Source: Pseudoflavonifractor intestinihominis (GTDB lineage Bacteria > Bacillota > Clostridia > Oscillospirales > Oscillospiraceae). From it: a stretch of DNA of 64,000 bases. Under the pieces are notes generated by a model. That model was not told the DNA's origin, did no database searches, and was given only the letters and a program-made list of their open reading frames with translations. The stretch is from contig NZ_JBBMFK010000002.1 of NCBI RefSeq assembly GCF_040096055.1, positions 62,001 to 126,000 on the forward strand. Reading direction: 5' to 3'. This document shows, one piece after another, positions 58,951 to 64,000 of the stretch (position 1 is its first letter; every line of letters starts with the position of its first letter). The position numbers and the translations under genes are program-made.

Positions 58951-59555
58951 CGGTTCAGCTCCCCAAAGTTTTTCAGGATTTGCAGGCCGGTCTCCCCGCT
59001 CTTCTCCGGGTGGAACTGGCAGCCGTACACATTGCCGCTGCGCACCGCTGCCACCACCGACACGCCGTACTCCGTGCGGGCGATCACGTCCTCCTCCGAC
59101 GCGGCCACACCGCAATAGGAGTGGACAAAGTACACCCACGCGCCGTCCTCCAGTCCCCGGAAGATGGGGCCGTCATTCTGGAAGGTCAGGCTGTTCCAGC
59201 CGATGTGGGGCAGCTTCCGGTCGGTCTCAATCCGCTTGACGCGGCCATGGACAAGTCCAAGGCCTTTACACTCCCGCACCTCTTCTCCCATGTCGAAGAG
59301 CAGCTGCATCCCCAGGCAGATGCCCAGGATGGGCTTCCGCTCCGCCTGGGACACCACCACCTTGTCCAGCCCGGACCGGCGCAGGCGCTCCGCCGCGTCG
59401 GGGAAGGCCCCCACGCCGGGCAGGATGATGGCGTCGGCCCGCTCCAGTGTCCCGGCGTCGTCGGTGACCCGGGTGGGCAGGCCCAGATAATCCATGGCGT
59501 TGGCAATGCTCTTCAGGTTGCCCACGCCGTAGTCCACGATTGCGGTATAGCCCAT
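58947..59555 (-). CDS. hisH: Imidazole glycerol phosphate synthase glutaminase subunit
   Basis: 202 residues. The nucleophilic Cys is in LGICLGMQLLF, and the His-Glu pair in CQFHPEKSG. It provides ammonia to HisF. Start ATG 59555 abuts the hisB stop. Confidence 0.97.
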   Translation of the reverse strand: MGYTAIVDYGVGNLKSIANAMDYLGLPTRVTDDAGTLERADAIILPGVGAFPDAAERLRRSGLDKVVVSQAERKPILGICLGMQLLFDMGEEVRECKGLGLVHGRVKRIETDRKLPHIGWNSLTFQNDGPIFRGLEDGAWVYFVHSYCGVAASEEDVIARTEYGVSVVAAVRSGNVYGCQFHPEKSGETGLQILKNFGELNR

Positions 59556-60166
59556 CACAGCACCCCCTTGGTAGAGGTGACGCCGCACCCCTCCACCTTC
59601 ACCGCGTCCTTCAGGGCCAGGCCCAGGGACTTGAACAGGGCCTCGGTGATGTGGTGGGCGTTGCGGCCGTAGAGTGCCTTCATGTGCAGGGTCAGTCCCC
59701 CGTTGACCGCGAAGGCCCGCATGAACTCCTCGGTGAGGCAGGCGTCATACTCCCCCATGCGCTCCTGGGGCATCTCCGCCTCATAGACCAGGAAGGGGCG
59801 GTTGGAGATGTCCAGAGCGGTAAAGCCCAGGGCCTCGTCCATGGGCACGTAGGCGCTGGCAAAGCGGCGGATGCCCTTCCGGTCGCCGATGGCCTGCCGG
59901 AAGGCCTGCCCCAGGACGATGCCGGTGTCCTCCACGGTGTGGTGGCCGTCCACCTCCATATCCCCCCTGGCCTCCAGCTCCAGGCCGAAGCCTGCGTAGA
60001 AGGCCAGGGCGTGGAGCATGTGGTCAAAAAAGCCGATGCCGGTGGACACCTTCACCTCTCCCCCGTCCAGACAGAGGTTTGCGCTGATCTGGGTCTCTTT
60101 GGTCTTACGTTCCATGGTATAGGCCCGGACAGGGGCGTCCCCCGCCTTGTACACACGGCTCTCCAT
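59555..60166 (-). CDS. hisB: Imidazoleglycerol-phosphate dehydratase
   Basis: 203 residues. ATG 60166 has AAGGAGG seven bases upstream, while the internal ATG 60115 has none, so the protein carries an 18-residue extension before ERKTKETQIS. FFDHMLHAL and DGHHTVEDTGIVLG bind manganese. It lacks the histidinol phosphatase domain. No hisC or phosphatase is in the operon. Confidence 0.95.
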   Translation of the reverse strand: MESRVYKAGDAPVRAYTMERKTKETQISANLCLDGGEVKVSTGIGFFDHMLHALAFYAGFGLELEARGDMEVDGHHTVEDTGIVLGQAFRQAIGDRKGIRRFASAYVPMDEALGFTALDISNRPFLVYEAEMPQERMGEYDACLTEEFMRAFAVNGGLTLHMKALYGRNAHHITEALFKSLGLALKDAVKVEGCGVTSTKGVL

Positions 60167-61464
60167 CAAAATTCCTCCTTGGCCGGCGCATCTTCAAAGC
60201 GCACCCGGATGGCGTTGGCGTGGGCGGTGAGCCGCTCCGCCTCGGCCAGGGCAATGATCTGGTCCTTCACCGGCGCCAGCTGCTCCCGCTCATAAGAGAT
60301 GACGCTCATGGTCTTGAGGAAGCTGTCCACGCTCAGGGGCGAGAAGAAGCGGGCGGTGCCGCTGGTGGGCAGTACGTGGTCCGGTCCGGCCATGTAATCC
60401 CCCAGAGGCTCCGGGGACCAGGCCCCCAGGAACACCGCGCCGGCGTTGCGGATGGCGGGCAGCAGGGCCCGGGGGTCCTCGGTCACGATCTCCAGGTGCT
60501 CGGGAGCGATCTCGTTGGCCAGGGCGGCACAGCCGTCCAGGGTGTCACAGACAATAGCGCAGCCGAAGTCCCGGAGGGAGGCCTCCATGATCTCGCTGCG
60601 GCTGAGATACCCGGTCTGTCGGATGATCTCCTTGTCCACCGCCTGGGCCAGCTCCATACTGGTGGTCAGCAGCACGGCGGAGGCCAGTTTGTCGTGCTCG
60701 GCCTGGCTCAGCAGGTCGGCGGCCACGTACACCGGGTTGGCGCTGCCGTCGGCAATGACCAGCACCTCGGAGGGCCCGGCCACCATGTCGATATCCAGCT
60801 TGCCGTAGGCCATCCGCTTGGCCGCCGCCACAAAGGCGTTGCCCGGCCCCACCAGCTTGTCCACCCGCGGAATGAACCCGGCCCCGTAGGTCAGGGCGGC
60901 CACCGCCTGGGCGCCGCCCACCGCAATGACCCGGTCCACCCCGGCGATCCTGGCCGCGGCCAGCACGGCGCTGTTCAGATTCTCGGTGGGGGGCGTGACC
61001 ATCACGATCTCCTCCACCCCCGCCACCTTGGCGGGCACCGCGTTCATCAGCACCGAGGAGGGGTAGGCCGCCGTGCCGCCGGGCACGTAGATGCCCACCC
61101 GGGTCAGGCCGCGGACCACCCGGCCCACCACGCCGCCGTCAGGCGAGCGCCACTCCATGGTGCGGGTGAGCAAATGCTCATTGTAATCCCGGATGTTGGC
61201 GGCGGACCGCTCCATGGCCCCGATCAGCTCCGGGGAGCAGGAGGCGTAGGCCGCATCCAGCTCTTCCCGGGAGATCTCCCTGGGCTCCGCCTTGTCAAAG
61301 CGGAGGGAATACTCCCTGACAGCTGCAAAGCCATTTTCCATTACATTGCTCAGTATATCAGCCACCGCGCGGTCCACGTCCGCACTCACTTCGGCCGCTC
61401 TGGCCCGCATGGCGGCAATTTTATTCTTTTCCGACGTTCCGTCGGCACGGATAATCTCCAGCAT
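60166..61464 (-). CDS. hisD: Histidinol dehydrogenase
   Basis: 432 residues. GTAAYPSSVLMNAVPAKVAG, VDMVAGPSEVLVIAD and the zinc site QAEHDKLASAVL and LPTSGTARFFSPLS are typical. Last two oxidations to histidine. ATG overlaps the hisG stop (ATGA). Confidence 0.97.
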   Translation of the reverse strand: MLEIIRADGTSEKNKIAAMRARAAEVSADVDRAVADILSNVMENGFAAVREYSLRFDKAEPREISREELDAAYASCSPELIGAMERSAANIRDYNEHLLTRTMEWRSPDGGVVGRVVRGLTRVGIYVPGGTAAYPSSVLMNAVPAKVAGVEEIVMVTPPTENLNSAVLAAARIAGVDRVIAVGGAQAVAALTYGAGFIPRVDKLVGPGNAFVAAAKRMAYGKLDIDMVAGPSEVLVIADGSANPVYVAADLLSQAEHDKLASAVLLTTSMELAQAVDKEIIRQTGYLSRSEIMEASLRDFGCAIVCDTLDGCAALANEIAPEHLEIVTEDPRALLPAIRNAGAVFLGAWSPEPLGDYMAGPDHVLPTSGTARFFSPLSVDSFLKTMSVISYEREQLAPVKDQIIALAEAERLTAHANAIRVRFEDAPAKEEF

Positions 61465-62102
61465 CACTTTTTCTCCAATTCCCGCTCACATCTGGCGATA
61501 AAATCCTGAATCTCCGCCTTGCGGAGCTTCATGCTGGCTGTGTTGACGATCAGCCGAGCGCTCACCGGCGCCACGGTCTCGATGGGCACCAGTCCGTTCT
61601 CCTTCAGGGTAGCGCCGGTCTCCACAATGTCCACGATGGCGTCGGCCAGGCCCAGGATGGGGGCCAGCTCCACGCTGCCCTCGATCTTGATGATGTCCAC
61701 GTCCATGCCCTTCTTGGCGAAGAAGGTCCGGGCCACATTGGGGTACTTGCTGGCGATGCGCCGGGTCTTGTAGGTGCCGTAGAAGTCGCTGCCCTCCTTC
61801 ACCGCCAGGGCGAAGCGGCACTTGCCAAAGCCCAGGTCCAACACCTCGTAGAAGGCGCCCCCCTGCTCCAGGATGGTGTCCTTCCCGGCGATACCCAGGT
61901 CGCAGACGCCGTGCTCCACGTAGGTGATGACGTCGGGCGCCTTGGCCAGCACCCCGTCCAGAGGGTAGTTGGGGATGGTGTGGATCAGACGGCGGCCCGG
62001 GTTCTTGATGGGGGTGCAGTCCAGCCCCATGGCCTCAAAGAGGGCCACTGCCTTGTCCTGCAGGCGGCCCTTGGTCAGGGCGATCCTCAGATTCTGACTC
62101 AT
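61464..62102 (-). CDS. hisG: ATP phosphoribosyltransferase, short form
   Basis: 212 residues. The short HisG lacks the regulatory domain and needs HisZ, encoded just upstream. LRIALTKGRLQDKAVALFEA opens it; VDIVETGATLKENGL binds PRPP. First committed step and point of feedback control. Confidence 0.97.
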   Translation of the reverse strand: MSQNLRIALTKGRLQDKAVALFEAMGLDCTPIKNPGRRLIHTIPNYPLDGVLAKAPDVITYVEHGVCDLGIAGKDTILEQGGAFYEVLDLGFGKCRFALAVKEGSDFYGTYKTRRIASKYPNVARTFFAKKGMDVDIIKIEGSVELAPILGLADAIVDIVETGATLKENGLVPIETVAPVSARLIVNTASMKLRKAEIQDFIARCERELEKK

Positions 62103-63268
62103 ACCTCCACCATCCTCTCTCCGCCGTTTTCCAGCACCAGTACCACGGGCGCCCCCTTCTCACGGGCCAGGCTGAGGGTGGACTCCAGCGCCCGGCAGGG
62201 GGACAGCTCGCAGGAGCCGGGCTTCCGGGCGTCCAGCACTGCCAGCGCCCTGGCAAACTCCCCGTCTCCGTAGTGGATCAGCATCTCCAGCCCGGCGGAA
62301 GACACGGCGGGCAGACAGGCCGCCACCGCGTCCACGTCCACAGCAAAGCCGGTGGCCTGGGCGGGCCGTCCGAAGGCGCCCACCAGCTTGTCATACCGTC
62401 CGCCGGAGAGAACGGCGTCCCCCGCCCCCTCCACGTAGCCCCGGAAGACCACGCCGGTGTAGTAGTCGATCTGATGGACCAGGCCCAGATCGAAGCGGAT
62501 GTGCTCCCCATAGCCCGCGTGCTTCAGCTCGCCGTACAGGTCCCGCAGGTAGTCCAGGGCGTCGCTGCCGCCGGAGAGGGTATCCGCCTCATCCAGCACC
62601 TCGGCCCCGCCAAAGAGGTAGGGCAGGCGGCGGAGGGGCCGGACGGCGCTCTGTCCGTCATAGGGCTCCAGCAGGTCGTTGAGGGCGGCGAAGTTCTTGC
62701 CCTCGATGAGGGAGCGCATCTGCTCCGCCGCCGCCGCGGGCATATCCACCCGGGCGGTCAGCTCCCGGAAGAAGCCCACGTGGCCCAGCTCCACATGGAA
62801 CTGCTCCAGCCCGGCGGCCTTCAGCGCGTCCACGGCCAGGGCCACCATCTCCAGGTCGGCCTTCTTCCCCCCCGCGCCGATGAGCTCCACGCCGCACTGG
62901 GCGATCTCACTGCTGCCGCCCCGGTGCTCCTGCCCGGAACGGAACACGGTCTGGTCATAGTAGAGCCGCTGGGGCAGAGGTACGGTGCGCAGCTTGGTGG
63001 CCGCCACCCGGGCGATGGGGGTGGTGCAGTCAGGCCGCATGACCATGATCTTGCCGGAACGGTCGATGATCTTCAGCATGGCCTCCTGGGGCAGCGGATT
63101 GCCCGACTGGAGGAAGAGGTCGTAAAACTCCACCTCGGGGGTGATGATCTCCGCATAGCTGCGGCGGCGGAAAAGCGCCGTCAGGGCCTGCTGGACCTGG
63201 CGCCGCTCCCGGCACTCGGCAAACAGCCGGTCCCGGGTGCCCTCGGGGGTATGTACCGTGTAATTCAC
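62099..63268 (-). CDS. hisZ: ATP phosphoribosyltransferase regulatory subunit
   Basis: 389 residues. GTG 63268 has AGGAGG seven bases upstream. A longer ATG at 63304 overlaps the -10 box and cannot be the start. HTPEGTRDRLFAECRERRQV and MRPDCTTPIARVAATKLRT are HisRS-like. It forms the octamer with HisG and senses histidine. Confidence 0.96.
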   Translation of the reverse strand: MNYTVHTPEGTRDRLFAECRERRQVQQALTALFRRRSYAEIITPEVEFYDLFLQSGNPLPQEAMLKIIDRSGKIMVMRPDCTTPIARVAATKLRTVPLPQRLYYDQTVFRSGQEHRGGSSEIAQCGVELIGAGGKKADLEMVALAVDALKAAGLEQFHVELGHVGFFRELTARVDMPAAAAEQMRSLIEGKNFAALNDLLEPYDGQSAVRPLRRLPYLFGGAEVLDEADTLSGGSDALDYLRDLYGELKHAGYGEHIRFDLGLVHQIDYYTGVVFRGYVEGAGDAVLSGGRYDKLVGAFGRPAQATGFAVDVDAVAACLPAVSSAGLEMLIHYGDGEFARALAVLDARKPGSCELSPCRALESTLSLAREKGAPVVLVLENGGERMVEV

Positions 63269-63302
63269 GTAAAATCCTCCTATGCCCGATTTTTGCTTTT
63301 CC

Positions 63303-63331
63303 ATGGTAGCACATTACCATACTAAAGTCAA
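63303..63331 (-). promoter_or_regulatory. Histidine operon promoter
   Basis: On the minus strand TTGACT (63326-63331), 17 bp, TACCAT (63303-63308). The leader is only about 30 nt, so no T-box or attenuator fits; control is probably by protein or by HisZ feedback. Confidence 0.75.
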
Positions 63332-63369
63332 GGTTTTTTCAGCCGCTGTCCACTCTTGGCTGTCCGCCG

Positions 63370-63427
63370 CGGAAAAGCAGCGGCTGCACAGGCGGCCGGA
63401 ACATGCCGACTGCCTGCGCAGCCGCAG
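63370..63427 (-). terminator. Terminator of polC
   Basis: GCGGCTGCGCAGGC and GCCTGTGCAGCCGC with a loop, then TGCTTTTCC, 10 bp past the polC stop. Confidence 0.7.
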
Positions 63428-63437
63428 GAAAAATGTC

Positions 63438-64000
63438 TCAGAACAGGGTCATCTGGCTGGTATCCGGCATTCCGTCCATGGCGCCGGCGGCTTTGAGCAG
63501 TTCAATATGGGTCTTGGATACCTTGGGGCAGGCGGCGGAAAACTCCTCTACCGAGATGAACTCCTTGCCCTCCCGCTGCTCCATAATGGACCAGGCCGCC
63601 GTCTCGCCCAGGCCGGGGATGGCCGAGAAGGGCGGGATCAGCGCTTTGTCGTTGGTCTGGCTGAAGATGAAGTTGATGGCGTGGGACTTGTACAGGTCCA
63701 CATGCTCAAAGGTGAAGCCACGGAGATAGAACTCGTAGCATACCTCCAGCGTAGTGAGCATGTCCTGCTCCACGGCGGTGGCCTCCTTGTCCTTGGCCTT
63801 GATCTCCTTCATCTTGGCCTTCACCACGTCCATGCCCCGGCACATATAGGTCTCGTCAAAGGCCTTGGCCCGGATGGAGAAATAGGCCGCGTAGAAGGCC
63901 AGAGGCCGGTGGACCTTGAACCAGGCGATGCGGAAGGCCATCATCACGTAGGCCACGGCGTGGGCCTTGGGGAACAGGTACTTGATCTTTTTGCAGGAGC
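63438..64000 (-). CDS. polC: DNA polymerase III PolC-type, C-terminal part
   Basis: The frame enters at the right edge with CSCKKIKYLFPKAHAVAYVM and reads about 187 residues to the stop. HAVAYVMMAFRIAWFKVHRP is the end of the polymerase domain, followed by the helix-hairpin-helix SAIPGLGETAAWSI. The rest lies outside the window. PolC is the replicative polymerase of low-GC-type Firmicutes. Confidence 0.95.
   Translation of the reverse strand, partial: SCKKIKYLFPKAHAVAYVMMAFRIAWFKVHRPLAFYAAYFSIRAKAFDETYMCRGMDVVKAKMKEIKAKDKEATAVEQDMLTTLEVCYEFYLRGFTFEHVDLYKSHAINFIFSQTNDKALIPPFSAIPGLGETAAWSIMEQREGKEFISVEEFSAACPKVSKTHIELLKAAGAMDGMPDTSQMTLF

Noticed and set aside
63269..63331. T-box or attenuator upstream of the histidine operon
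   Set aside because: The -10 box is about 35 bp from the GTG start, leaving no room for a leader RNA.

Overview
The window looks like a chromosome segment from a high-GC, endospore-forming gut Firmicute of the Oscillospiraceae (Flavonifractor / Pseudoflavonifractor / Intestinimonas-like). The reasons are the sporulation sigma factor SigG, a YlmC/YmxH-type PRC-barrel protein, PolC-type DNA polymerase III, Rex, a corrinoid methyltransferase cluster, and GC-rich core genes interrupted by AT-richer accessory blocks. The genus is an inference; no rRNA or tRNA gene is present.

Layout. (1) 1-2.6 kb: accessory DNA with an 11-bp-phased repeat array, two RelB/DinJ-like antitoxin genes whose partner toxins are both destroyed, and a short inverted-repeat (MITE-like) element. 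(2) 2.6-10.25 kb: one minus-strand operon led by a cobalamin riboswitch. It encodes a homing-endonuclease-repeat protein, an Opp/Nik-type ABC importer (binding lipoprotein, two permeases, two ATPases) and a SAM methyltransferase. (3) 10.3-12.4 kb: a graveyard of an IS remnant, an antitoxin-like small gene and a decayed PD-(D/E)XK/Rpn-type gene. (4) 12.4-16.2 kb: ECF sigma factor plus a three-gene ABC-2-type exporter. (5) 16.4-21.4 kb: low-coding accessory DNA with two paralogous blocks sharing a promoter/palindrome, two more MITE copies, a 5'-truncated DUF1524-DUF4268 (GmrSD-like) gene and a strongly structured non-coding stretch. (6) 21.4-28.45 kb: a Tn7/Tn5053-type transposon. Its operon runs TnsA-like, TnsB/TniA, TnsC/TniB, TniQ (frameshifted), two small genes, serine resolvase (amber-interrupted), two small unknown genes. 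Repeated AT-rich motifs lie at its promoter-proximal end, which abuts the tsf terminator.

(7) 28.5-31.8 kb: rpsB-tsf, a PRC-barrel gene and a permuted NlpC/P60-like hydrolase. (8) 31.9-43.3 kb: a divergent corrinoid methyl-transfer locus. The minus arm has two corrinoid proteins, an MttB-family methyltransferase without an amber codon, a two-gene SSS-type symporter unit and a UroD-family methyltransferase fused to a thioredoxin-like domain. The plus arm has a PocR-AraC regulator, a MetH-activation-like protein, a RACo/RamA-like reductive activase and a CobW GTPase. A perfect inverted repeat sits between the arms. Together these look like uptake and demethylation of a methylated substrate, with corrinoid repair.

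(9) 43.4-56.7 kb: housekeeping genes: sigG, coaX, yfcE-type phosphodiesterase, three small unknown genes, wecB and a WecA/TagO-type transferase, trpS, gltX, a 53-residue Cys/Gly/Asn-rich protein, an SLH lipoprotein, rex, nitroreductase, and an iron alcohol dehydrogenase. (10) 56.8-63.3 kb: the histidine operon hisZGDBHAFIE, without hisC. (11) The 3' part of polC runs off the right edge.

The most unusual object is the Tn7-like element. Its TnsA homologue keeps the fold but has lost two of four catalytic residues, and it travels with a resolvase. This suggests replicative (cointegrate) rather than cut-and-paste transposition.
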